This document shows, piece by piece, positions 21,853 to 33,700 of a stretch of 64,000 nt of DNA. The notes under the pieces were generated by a model. That model worked only from the letters and a program-made list of their open reading frames with translations, ran no database searches and was not told the DNA's origin. The translations under genes were made by a program, and so were the position numbers. The DNA lies in the NCBI GenBank assembly GCA_030142905.1, contig JASJOG010000082.1, positions 124,001-188,000 of the forward strand, written 5' to 3'. The stretch comes from Heliopora coerulea (Eukaryota > Cnidaria > Anthozoa > Scleralcyonacea > Helioporidae). The stretch's first letter is position 1, and each line of letters opens with the position of its first letter.

Positions 21853-23648
21853 ATTGCTGCTGTGATCTCGCTGCTATGCCTGGATACTTCTGTGATAATA
21901 ACAGCTGAGAATGGGTTTCACCGTTTAACGCCCACAGTCCGATATAACAGACATCCAATAACAAAAGAATCGGCGAGAAGACAGGAAAAACAAAGGGAGA
22001 ATGAAGAACAAAAGAAAAACATGCAGACGTTAAAGGTATGATGACGATTACAGATTTCATATGCAAGACATCCAATCAAAGCGAGAAAATTGGCCTGTAT
22101 CGGCATCGTTGAACCACTTGAACAATGTGTAAAAGTGCAAAAGGGTCAAGGAATTGCCAAAACTTACTAGATAAGAAATTGACGTGTCATTCCGATATAA
22201 GGTCTTAGCCCCAAACGTCAGTTTCACATCTAGCACGTTTTGGTAGTTCCTCGACCCTTTTGGCTTTAAACAGTGTGTCCACCCAAAAGGACGATCCTAT
22301 TCATGCTTCACTCATATCCTTTACAAATTTATTTTTGTACAACAGGCGATTTCTAAAGAATAATCATTATAATTTTTAATAGGGATGTCTTTTTTTTTTT
22401 GCACACACTGTCGATTCAGCTGCACCATTATGCCAAATAGAGCACGCTCGTTCAAGCGGGAAGACAATTGGTAGGTTCGGCGTGATGTCGCAGCAGCCAA
22501 ACTCGTCTTTTTGTTTTTTTTTATTTTTTGTGATTTTCTTTTTTGAAAAGAATGTCTGTGCGTGCTATTGTATTTTACCTCCAGCCTGGGTACCGGATGG
22601 TCTTTTAACTTATTTCAGACCTGTGGCTACCCCGAGTAGTTTACTTTTGCTATTAATTTAAGCTGACTAAAACGAGATTAATTTACTCGTTAATGGGAAA
22701 CCCATCGTCAGGATATAGTTAAACTCCGAGTGAGACTGCTTGCAGATCATTATTCAGCCTCTGCCACCATTAAAAGTTACTCGATAATTCATCCTTTGTG
22801 TCGCGTATAAAAAATGTAGTTTCGCTTCTTCTTCGACCCTTTCGGAATAACCAGGAAAAATTCCTTACGAAGGCTCGAAGTAGACATACCCAGGGGCGGA
22901 TCTAGGATTTTTTCCACCTTAGGAAAATTTTAAAAAGTCACAAATCAGGCAGTGAATGACCCTCACTCCGCTAATCGGATAGAAATTAGCTTTTGCTGTT
23001 TCGCTTAATTTCAGAGCTTATCAGCATGCCTAGGAATTTCACTGCCACCACAAATTTGATCTCCGTATTGACGAAATTTCGAAACCATAACTCTGAGTCT
23101 TCAATCAGCTATTTGTTACCTACCATAGTCAAAGAGACAGAACTGTAGAGACAATTTCCAGAGGGTTTGGACTTATGAAAGGAAGCGCATGAAAATAAAT
23201 TAATGATATGAATCCGAAGTAAAATGATAGGAGCTTTCGCCATAGGAAAACAATATTGAACTCAATACACTACACACAAGATAATTAAAGCTAGATCAGC
23301 TAAATAATACTTAGGCAGAAAAGTCTGAAACAAGTTATTTTTTTTGGATATTTGTTTATTATCCTACTTTTTGTGATTTTCTAGTGAATGTTATCCAAGC
23401 TGTAGTTCAAATGTCATTCAATGTTAACTGTCAAATTGTTTTGCGAGAAATATTCAGGCCAAAGTGTCTATACGATAACTTGAGATTTCTTGAGCTTCCA
23501 ACATAAAGAACCTAGATTTTACGGTGAATTCAGGATCAAGCAATTCAGGTGACCTTTTCCAGATACGAATCAATCATATACAATTTAAATTTAAGCTTTT
23601 CTAACGAAAATTTAATACCGAATCAAAAGTAAATAGTTCCGGTTGATG
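21853..23648. repeat. Upstream flank of DTX copy 2 and junction to block C
   Basis: Paralogous to 15911-17270. It contains the ACCGGATGGTCTTTTAACTT repeat near 22590, the GGGCGGATCTAGGATTTTTT repeat near 22890 and, from about 23216, the start of block C (ATAATTAAAGCTAGATCAGC near 23280, matching 14157 and 19566). Block C has no PARP sequence. Plus-strand open frame 21808-22041 is antisense to exon 1 and is not supported. Confidence 0.55.
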
Positions 23649-25280
23649 TCACCAAACTCCTTTCTGGGCAAGGTCATCTTGTACTATTTTCAGGTAACGA
23701 GGATCAGGGTATCCAAAGCTAAACAAAAATATTAAAGAAAAAAAAAAAGAAAAATTAAGAAAAAAGAGATCTGATATGAGAAATTCTCAATCTTTTCAAT
23801 TATTGATTCAGTTCACAATTACCACAATTCTTTCACAATACCTATTACAGTGGCGTTGGGCAATCCTGTATTTTAGCGTCGGATTGCATTTGGGAAATAA
23901 AATAGCTTCGGATTCATTTTATGAAGAGCGCCGGATTCATTTTAACAGCGCCGGACTCATTTTATATATAACCCTAATCCTAACCCTAACCAACCCTAAC
24001 CCTAACTCTAATATGTTTTAATCCGGTGCTCTTCATAAAATGAATCCGACGCTATTCTATTTCCCAAATGCAATCCGACGCTAAAATACAGGATTGCCGT
24101 GGCGTTGCTAGGGTTAATTTTTTTTTTTGAATGTGCCAAAATTGCGGTATACCCTGGGGTTTTACAACTTTTTAATGATAAAGTCGGTGTTCACCACTAA
24201 GTAAGATATGGTTTGGGATCATTGTGTAAATGGCAACGAGTGTTTGTTCGATATCGCACCAAGAAAACCTTGGTTGTAGAAACGAATGTTGGAGATCCAG
24301 AACACAAGGCAATAATTTAATTTGCTCAACTGGTTCAATATACTGGTATGAAATAAGGGGCCAGCCTCTAAAAATTTACGATTTGGGGTGCCATGGCTCC
24401 CTTGGTTCCCCTCGCAACTCCTTTGATCTATTATGAACAAGGGTGACCTTGGAAGAAGGCCGGATTACCACCTCATACAACAACAATTCAACGTTTTCAC
24501 CACAAAAACGTCGTAAAATTCGAACATAATCTTACGATTCTGGCCCTCCTGAAGGACTTGTTTTGTGATAGATTTCGTCCCAACAAACATGATCTTCATG
24601 TTCCTTTTCTGAAGTTCTAATGGTGAAAGTAAGCTTTCGCTCGAACGCCTTTTTTAGTAGACGAAGTACTTTGTTTCCTTCTTCATTATCTGGTAGGTAA
24701 GCAGTGTGATTGGTTCCACGATATCTTTTTCCTGGGTTAGGGTGGTTTGAGCCTTGTATTCCTGAATTAAAATTGTAATGAATGACGATTGATCCAACTC
24801 CTTCATAACCTCGTAGAGTAAGCGGCTCTTTGGTGAACGTCATTGTGCCTTCAGGTTGATTACCTAACATTTCACTGTATCGTGTCGAGCACGTTGAGCA
24901 AGCCTTGCCGTTCTTAAAGGCTTCGTCAATACATATTTGGCAGAAAATATGGTATCTCGAGGATAGAACTTCGAAATCTTTCAACGGACAAGTACAGCAG
25001 GTGGGACTCGTCGTTCTACCTTGTTCCTGGTCTTTTACATTACGAACCCAACAGAAACGTTAAGCTTTATTGTGTTTTTAGGATTTGAGTCAAAAAGCCT
25101 GAGAAAGCAGCAAAGGCCTTGGGCACTATGACAAAAAATATTACATGTGAAGTCCGTTATCTAGGTTAACAAAACCTCCATGGAAAGTTCGTGTATTGAT
25201 CCACTATTAGCATGCTTACCGCTTGAAGAAGAAGTGTGTCCCGTGGTTTCTTGAGGATTAACTTTGTTTCCCTGCTCCAT
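23649..25280 (-). CDS. Short RING-DTC protein, DTX3L-like (copy 3)
   Basis: Three minus-strand exons: 25220-25280, 24536-25031, 23649-23718. The sum is 627 nt, 208 aa plus stop. The usual acceptor TAG before the RING exon is mutated to TAA; an AG 6 nt further in (AAAAG at 25032-25033) keeps the frame with a small deletion. The RING is more degenerate than in copies 1 and 2: the ligand segment is SSRYHIFCQIC, so the third zinc Cys is absent. The DTC part keeps SNHPNPGKRY, TAYLPDNEEG and FGYPDPRYLK, ending KGVW. Intron 2 carries a MITE. It is either an ADP-ribose/ubiquitin-binding protein without ligase activity or a young pseudogene. Confidence 0.68.
23859..24098. mobile_element. MITE with 9-bp target duplication and telomere-like core
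   Basis: Flanked by the direct repeat GTGGCGTTG (23850-23858 and 24099-24107). The ends are inverted: GGCAATCCTGTATTTTAGCG and its complement, with the inverted match extending through about 85 bp per arm. The centre holds TAACCCTAATCCTAACCCTA-type repeats (about 23966-24008). The same site in block A (14711) and block B (20126) is empty and reads GTGGCGTT once. A 9-bp duplication is typical of Mutator-like elements, so a MULE-type MITE is the best guess. Confidence 0.8.
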
Positions 25281-26300
25281 ATTGCTGCTGTGATCTCGCT
25301 GCTATGCCTGGATACTTCTGTGATAATAACAGCTGAGAATGGGTTTCACCGTTTAACGCCCACAGTCCGATATAACAGACATCCAATAACAAAAGAATCG
25401 GCGAGAAGACAGGAAAAACAAAGGGAGAATGAAGAACAAAAGAAAAACATGCAGACGTTAAAGGTATGATGACGATTACAGATTTCATATGCAAGACATC
25501 CAATCAAAGCGAGAAAATTGGCCTGTATCGGCATCGTTGAACCACTTGAACAATGTGTAAAAGTGCAAAAGGGTCAAGGAATTGCCAAAACTTACTAGAT
25601 AAGAAATTGACGTGTCATTCCGATATAAGGTCTTAGCCCCAAACGTCAGTTTCACATCTAGCACGTTTTGGTAGTTCCTCGACCCTTTTGGCTTTAAACA
25701 GTGTGTCCCCCTTGGAAAAACGTCCCTATTCATGCTTCACTAATATTCTACACAAATTTATTTTTGTACAACAGGCGATTTCTAAAGAATAATCATTATA
25801 ACTTTTAATAGGGATGTCTTTTTTTTTAGCACACACTGTCGAATTGGCTACACCCTTATGCCAAAAAGAGTAATCTCTTTCAAGCGGGATGACAATAGGT
25901 AGATTCGGCGTAATGTCGAGGTAGCCGCACTAGTGGTTTTTTTTTCTTATTTTCTTTTGAGTTTTTCCTGTTTAAATAGAATCTCTCTGCGCATTATTGT
26001 ATTTTACCTCCAGCCTGGGTACCGGATGGTCTTTTAACTCATTTCAGAGGTTTGTGGCGACCCCGAGTACTTTACTTTTGCTATTAATTTAATCTGACTA
26101 AAACGAGATGAATTTACTCCTTAATGGGAGAGCCATCGTCAGGATAGAGTTAAACTCGGAGGGAGAGCGCTTGCAGATTATTATTTGGCCTCTGCCACCA
26201 TGAAAAATTACTCGATAATTCATCCTTTTTGTCGCGTATAAAAATGTTGTTTCGGTTCTTCTTCGATTCTTTCGCCGTAACATCCAGGAAAAATTCCTTA
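25281..26300. other. Upstream flank of DTX copy 3
   Basis: Shared flank of the short DTX genes. The first 428 bases are identical to the copy 2 flank; after about 25709 the copies diverge. No further gene seen. Confidence 0.5.
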
Positions 26301-29300
26301 CTAAAGCTCCAGGCAACCATACCGATCCACCTTTTTATTGGTTTGGCGAACTTGGTCGGTACAAACATTCTCATTGGCTGACATTTATTTGGTTCGTTAA
26401 GCTTTGAAATCACCAAATGTCAATCAGCTGGTTTGATCGTGTTCTTGCTGCTTAAAGAAGCAACGGAGAGACTGTTCACTCTTTACTTGCAATTAATGTA
26501 CGAGGGATAGATAGATAGATAGAAACTTTATTTATGTGTCAATAAATTCTAGCGCAAAATACGCGCTAATTGGGAATTGGGGGAAAAACGAGCATTGGCT
26601 AGCACTTGAACAGTGGTAACAACGTAACACTTGCTCAACATCGGAAAAACATTGTGCAGAGATTTAGAGCTAAAAGGTACTTGCCACGACACGTTGAAGA
26701 TCTGATGACAAGATGAATACATCTATATTATCATCAAGGTAGCGTTTTGATTTAATAAATAGTTGCATTCCATTTTATTTTGGTATTGAATATAGCTCCG
26801 CAAAGTTATGTGCTGGAATATTTGTGCATTTCACCAAAGGATTTCGATTTAAAGTCGCCTAGTTCAAAAGCTGCAATTTTTTTTGGCATACGTACAAGCG
26901 AAGGAAGCATTCGCCAAAATTAAATTCTACGATTTTTTTTGATTTCTGAAATGCGCATTATCGTTAACTTTTCGTTAACTTTCAAGAGCATGCGCATTTG
27001 AGATCTACCCATCCTACGCTAAAACGCGCTTTACAACTTTCTTTGGCGTTACTCAGGATTTTCTCTGATTTTAGTTGATTTGTAATGGCAATATTGCATT
27101 AACGGCAAGTGTATGCATAAATGGTAAAGCAGCTTATCAATATATAGCAGTAGTTGAACGATATTAAACAGTTTGGGTTCTGGTTTGTCTGAGGATGAAC
27201 TGGTTTGAATGGAAGCCATCTTAAACTGTGAGAATAAGAATTGCAGTAGCATTTTGTGTATGGTTGAGCCTGTCATCGGTTACAGAGAGAAACATTTCTT
27301 TGTTTTATCCCGTCTGTGGTGAACGTATAGCCGTGTATAGGGTAAGTTCAAATTATTATTTAATGAATGAGTGAAACCTCATATCGCTTTGACTTCTTAG
27401 GATAATATACACCTGTTGTTTTGAAGGTGCAATAACCCCTGGTTAAATATACAAATAAATAAAGAATTTTATTTCAGTTATTTTTGAATTGATAGGGAAT
27501 AAAAAAAACTAGGGCAATTTCTTCTTGACAAACACCTGCTACAAGAGATGGAATGATTGTGATGCTAGAGGTAGGAATAGAAGTACTGTAGTCCTCTAAA
27601 ATTTCTGCTTTTTCCTTATTTATTTACACCAGTCTTGTTGGGTCTAAATGTGTTATTGACAAGCATAATTTTATACTATTGATATCAGTTATTGAGTCTT
27701 CATTACTCTAAAGAAATGAATATAATGTTGTTTGTTTCAGAATAAAAGCCAAAACATTGGCCTAACTATCAAATAACATATCCAATAAAAACCTTTTTGC
27801 CTGACACAAACTTTGCATTTCCAGTGACAAATGGTTGGTCTTTTCTTTATTGGTGGCGTGAAACATACTCATGCTTATGTTACTGGTGTTCCCCTAGTTT
27901 AGATGGTGGTTTTAGCCTTGCATGTGTATTGTTTAGGAAACTCCTGGGGAAAACCCAACCAATTGAAGTAATGATTGATACCCAAGTGCTGCACACAAAG
28001 GGAATTTATGAAAACAGAAAGAAGCTTGTGCTCGCCAATACCCAGGTAATGGACTAAATTTATGAAAGCAGGATCAAGCTGGTGCCTATCAGTACTCAGG
28101 TAAAGAACAGGATATCTGAAAAATTAATGAAGATTGTGCTTACCAGTATTCAGGTAAAGGATTGAATTTCTGAAAATGGAAAGAAGCTTGTGAGCCATTG
28201 ATACCCAGGTAAAGAACAGAATTCCTGAAAATGGAAAGAAGCTTCTGCCCCATTGATATTCAGGTAAGGAATGGAGTTTGTGAAAGCAGAAACTTGTACC
28301 CATTGTTGATACAATCAAACTATGAGGTCTTCTTGGTTTACTTTTAGAAAAACAAAACCATCATGGTGCTTCTGAATAGCATCCGTAGGGATAGACATTG
28401 AGCAGGAGGGATAGGTAATTTTGTCAAGCAAGTTTTTTCCTATTGTAGTTGACAAGGCTGCAGATTGTTTAAATAGGAAACAATTGTCTCCTATTTACAA
28501 TTTGTAGATGGCAATATATGCATGTAAAAATATCACATTTTTGTTGATTTTTACATTGTAAACAAAGCAGATCAGGTTCAGACCTTGCATCAGTTATATT
28601 ACCATAAATGCTATAGGTCACCTGTGATTAAATATTGATTACTGTGGTGGTCACGGGTACGATGGAGTGGGAGGATTTACAGTGCATATTAATGAACTAT
28701 CAGCTCAAACACTACACCTGAACCACAAAGGAATTTACTCTCATTCCTTTAGTCACTGATTAAAATTAACCATGTCTGTCTTCTATTCCATTAGTCAGAA
28801 ATTTCTTTTAAACAAATCAAGGAACTTTAACGTTTTTTAAGTTTATTACAGGGAGGTCAAGTTGTTGAGGAAAAGAATATTTAAAAATATTATCTAGAGT
28901 CTGAGAAAGTCAAATTGAGAGACGTTTGCAGGACTGGGTGGATTGAGCATGTTAACTGTGAGATATATTTCAAGAATTGTTTGTTGCACTTTATGATAAA
29001 TTGAGACACATGAGCTTTAATGTTGAGCATAAACCCGGCCACATCCTCAAAAGCAACATGCTTCCTGGCATAAACATCTTTTCAATTCACTGTGGCTCTT
29101 GTCATTGGTATGAATATTTTTGACTTGGCTCTGCCTGTAACTCAGTTGCTTCAATATTGTGAATGGGGCATGTCTTTGATTGAGGCACTAAAAAATCTGG
29201 GCTCAGAGTAAGGGATGAAATTGATTGCTTTTGTAATTGTTGGTACAACAAAGCACTCACTGTGGCTGGTAAGGTTGATGTTCAGAAGTGCATGCTTGGA

Positions 29301-30729
29301 ACGTCCAGGAGACAGACTTCCTGGGATAACCATGCAGCCTCTGACATTTCAAAGTATTTTAAAATGGTTGTCACAGTTCTGTTCTTGATCATTTTAACTC
29401 TGACCTCAAGGCTAAATTTGATTTTAATAATCTAAATACTTATCACAATAGAGGTATTTTTCCTTCAAAAATAGTAGCATTGATTAATAGTGCAAGACCT
29501 GGTGATGAGAGCTGGGAGCAAAAGTTCAAAAACTTCAGCAGTGGTGGAGCCAGAATTTTTAATTGGGGGGGGGGCAAATGAGAGCAATGGGATTTCTAAG
29601 AGGGCAAAACCTGGTAAAAATGTGAAATTTTTGGCAAAGTATATATATATAAAGCCACTGGGGGAAAGGGCCAATTTATAGAAAATTGTTTAACATATGG
29701 CATCAACTCATGTTGCTGTAGTCTGACAATGTGCTGTGTTGGTCATACTTTTTACAATACCAAAAACATTCTCCAGTCGGGGCAGCAAACTCGGCATACT
29801 CCAATTTATATGGTTATTATACTAGCTTTTCAGTGGAAGTTGTGTATGAGATAGTTACTGCTGGTAATTTAAGTTGTTATTTGGCCAGCACTTGCCTAGA
29901 TAATATCTCGTTCATTTCATGCCGTGTAGCTTCAAGACCCGGGTTGACGGTCTCAAAGGGGAGATCAACAGCTGTTACATGCACGAAGGTGACCACAGTT
30001 TTTGCAAAGTCACTCAATGTGTAATTTTTAGGCGATTGAATGAGGAGTAGTTTGTATGCGATGGGTTGGATCAACTGCTGAACACTCGCATTCTTAAATC
30101 TAATTCTAGCAACTTCCATCAGCTATCTCACTGAAAGAAGGCCTCATCACCAACGTTCTGAGCAAGCTGTCTCAGGTCTCGTCCACATGGACACGTTTTC
30201 ATAGAACAAGAGAACCATTCTTGTGCTTTGTTCTTCCGTTCACTTTGCAGAGCGAACTTGTACATTTATTTAGTATACATTCATACATAGACTGATACGT
30301 TTCTGCTAACACAAACATACAAAGAATTAAAGCAAGAACTACTAAGCCATACAAGGGTAGAAAACATCGAACCCAATTATGTGCTTCAGGTGGTTTTTCT
30401 TTCTGTTTTCTTATTTGTAGTGATTTTTTTAGTGTGTGGCTTAGATCAAACTGTTGCTCAATGTTATTTAACTGAAACCGTCAAACTATTTCGTGTGAAA
30501 TACCCAGGCTAGAATATTTAATCGATAACTTAAAGTTTCTTCACCCGACTACATATAGAACCTAAATTATCAGATGTATTTGGGTTAAAGCAATACTAGC
30601 AACCTCTTAATGATACGAACCATGCAGCCCTATATATCTATATGTATAAGCTACTGCTGAAGTGTTAAATTTAACTTTACGTAATGACTGTTTAATACTA
30701 GAAGCAAAAGAGGAACAATTCCGTTTGAT
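26301..30729. repeat. Gene-free stretch with LINE tail and tandem repeats
   Basis: A GATA tract followed by AACTTTATTTATG at about 26509-26540 is typical of the 3' tail of a minus-strand CR1/L2-type LINE. At about 27985-28310 there are about five copies of a unit near 65 bp (GAAAGAAGCTTGTG ... CCCAGGTAA). A poly-G stretch with AGTGGTGGAGCCAGAATTTT near 29545 is a common dispersed repeat. The frames at 27797-28057 and 29877-30119 have no resemblance I can name. No gene is supported here. Confidence 0.55.
27985..28310. repeat. Tandem repeat, unit about 65 bp
   Basis: About five diverged copies, each with a core like CCAGTATTCAGGTAAAG or CCCAGGTAAAGAACAGAATT followed by TGAAAATGGAAAGAAGCTTG. 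Every unit contains CAGGTAA, which resembles a splice donor. I see no coding periodicity across units, so I take it as a minisatellite. Confidence 0.6.
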
Positions 30730-33700
30730 TCACTTAATTCCTTTTGCTGCAAGTTCATCTTGCACTCTTCTCAAGTAGTCAGGATCAGGGTATCCAAAGC
30801 TAGACATGAAAATATCGAAAAAAAAACTTATTGTGAAGAGAGACTTAACCTGACAGTTACGTTTTCAAATGCAAGTTTCTTACGGGTCCCCGAAAATCGC
30901 GAATGTCTTTAAATTTTCTTGTTTTAAAATCAAGTACTCAAAAGACCCTAAACTTCCTAAAAACCCGCCCAAGTTCATAAAACTCCTCAAATTTTATTTT
31001 TCCTGTTGCCTTTTGATCAGGGTTCTCGTTAGGAGCCGATGACCGGCGAAGTTCGCCGTCTAGTTTTCTTTGTTTAAGAAAAAAAAATAAAGTCCTATCG
31101 ATCATGAAACGAAAGCAAACCAATTTGGATGCGTTTTGCAAACGGGTTCCGATTCATAAAGAAAGTAAGAATTATTATATTTTTGTGTTTTACTTTTTGT
31201 TAGCCTGATAAACTATCGTCGACGTATGATGCATTAGTATGAGTAGTTCAACAGCACGAACCCCGTGAAACGTTTGTCTTGGTATTGATAAGCTGAATTG
31301 TGTTTTCAGTCGTGTATAATTAGTATCAGGTTTCAGTTTGATAGAGCGCTTGATAACGCTGGAAGGGCCAGGGGTCGACACGAAGATTTTACTATTTTCG
31401 TGTATATGCATGTTCAAAGACAATATTCCTCAGAATTCTGTAAAATCACCTCCCAAAACGCAGGAAATGGCGTTTCAGGGACTCTAGATTTCAAAATTTT
31501 TCTGGGGGAGCAAGCCCCCGGACCCCCTAGATGTCTTGTACCTACGGCGCTCTCGCTGTCATGGTTGTTCTTCGCCGTCTACTTTATCAAATTCACCTGC
31601 TACTTCTTGACCTAATGAGAACCCTGCTTTCGATAAAGCTGGTATCAGTTTTAAGTAGCGGTAGGTTATTTTGGGATTTTGTAATCATTCATCTTTATTC
31701 AAATGAAATCAGAGATGATCTAGCGATAATCATGACACTTGGGATAGTTATGGCTATATATTAATGTATTAATTAATACATTTCCGAAAAACCTGGAAAT
31801 ATATATATATTTTGTCGGGTTTTTGGAAATTGGGTGCCACATGCTATCGGTCCTTAAAATGGATTAAATTCACAACAAAAAGTCCGTAAGGTTTATACTA
31901 AGATAAAGGGAATAACCCTGCATATGGTCACAATTTTAACGGTCAAAATTGTCACCTGTCGAATTCGACCCCTGCCCCAGAAGCAGTCACAAAATTAATA
32001 CAAAATCTCACTAGAATGCAAAAATTGAGGCCGAGGAAAGAACGGGGAAAACAACCATAGTACCATATAATATTTGAAACATTTTAGCATTAAACCATAT
32101 GAGATTTAAACCATATGAGATTTGAAACATTTGTATCTCACATGGTATTTACCGGATTCATTGTGCAGTAGGTTTCAAATCTTGCGTTGTACTGTGGTTG
32201 TTCATCGTATTCGTTGTTAAGGTGTGTGTTTTCCACAATCTTTCCTGGGCCTTAACTTTTATCTTTAAACTACGATTTCCGCCTAGTTCGTCGATAGCTG
32301 ATGTTTTGAAAAAAAACTTACTTGGCTTGCCCTCCTGAAGTAGTTGTTTTGTGGTGGATATCATTCCAAGTAATTTGATTGGCACATCCCGTGGTTACCG
32401 AAGTCCCGATGGTGAAAGTAAGCCTTTGATTGAACGCCCTTTTTAAGAGACCCAGTACTTTGTTTCCTTCCACATTATCTGGTAGGTAAGCAGTGCGACT
32501 GGTTCCACTGTACCTTTGTCCTGGGTTAGGATGGTCTGAACCTTGTATCCCTGAGTTAAAACTGTAATGAATGACGATTGATCCAACTCCTTCATAACCC
32601 GGTAGACTTAACCGTTGTTTGGTTGACGTCATTGTGCCATCGGGTTGATTGCCAGTCATTTCACCGTAAACTGTAGAGCAAATTGGGCACACCGTCCGCT
32701 TCTCGAAGGCTTTGTCGATGCATACTTTGCAAAAAGTATGCTTGCACTTAGACAGAACTTTGGGATCTTTTATGTCCTCCAGACAGATACAGCATTCGTG
32801 TTCCGTCGTTCCATCATGTTTCTTGTCCCCTAAATTATGAACCAAGCATCAGAACCGTCAAGCTCTATTATTATTTTTCGAATATAATTAAGAAAGAGGT
32901 CAGGAACAAAGATAACAACCTGCAAACTCTATGCCATGTATATTACTTAATATATCATACAGGAGAAGGAGTGTTTCATCAGATATCCAAACACCGAGAA
33001 GTGAGTTGAAGAACGAGGTGATAGCCCAGTTTTTTAAGCAACTTTGAGGTGTTTGGATATCTAATGAAAGAACTTTCGAGTGTATGATATTACATCTCAA
33101 ACGAATCCTTATTTAAAGAGAAAGTCGGGTTTAAAGTCGTCGAAATTTTATGCTAATTGAGGTCAGATATCCAAACTACGTCTCGGTACTGATTTCCTTT
33201 ATGTCATGGATTATTAATGAGTTTGAGATGTATCAGGTCAACATCTGGGTAGCTAAAACGTCCCCCTCTAAAAAAATGATCCACAACCGTGCTTACCGCG
33301 TTCAGGTTCTGATGAAACATCCAATTGCGGTCGAGGCTCCTTGCAGTTCGATGAAGCTGTTCTAAATCCCGTGGATTGTTGAGGATTAAGCATATTTCGC
33401 TGTTTCACTGGACTTCTCAGACCTTGCTGCTGTGCTTGTACTTCATCTGTATTATCAAAAACCAAGAACATATTTAAACCTTAAACGCCCAGTGTCTTAT
33501 ATATACAAACAGGACACCTTAAGAAGCAAAGAATAAGTGAATAGACAGAGCAAAAAACAGAGAATTAGGAAAAAATTCAGGCGTTAAAGCCTGTTTCACA
33601 CGGAGCAATATAAGTATAAGGAGAAGATCAATACGAAAACAAAGCATGATATCTTCTCCTCTGGGACTTGCGAAGATAGAACAACAAAATTTTTTCTTTG

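Larger units (their letters stand above)
17437..23215. repeat. Segmental duplication block B
   Basis: Second copy of the unit: PARP catalytic pseudogene on the plus strand, then DTX copy 2 on the minus strand, then the shared upstream flank. It differs from block A by the LINE insertion at about 20225-20770, by the absence of the 12486-13062 MITE and by scattered substitutions and small indels. Boundaries are by eye. Confidence 0.75.
23216..26300. repeat. Segmental duplication block C (DTX only)
   Basis: Third, shorter copy of the unit. It starts in the 3' flank of the DTX gene and carries DTX copy 3 and the shared upstream flank to about 26300 (ACCGGATGGTCTTTTAACTC near 26020). The PARP exons are missing. 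It contains the 240-bp insertion at 23859-24098. Confidence 0.7.

Noticed and set aside
21808..22106. Overlapping frames present identically at 25236-25534
   Set aside because: Their perfect conservation comes from the recent identity tract, not coding constraint, and they are antisense or out of frame to DTX exon 1.
23966..24008. Chromosome-end telomere repeats or fusion point
   Set aside because: The CCCTAA-type units are few and irregular and lie within a 240-bp element with inverted ends and a 9-bp target duplication.
27797..28057. Plus-strand frame with many Trp and Cys
   Set aside because: No recognisable family, runs into the 65-bp minisatellite, and has no convincing splice partners.
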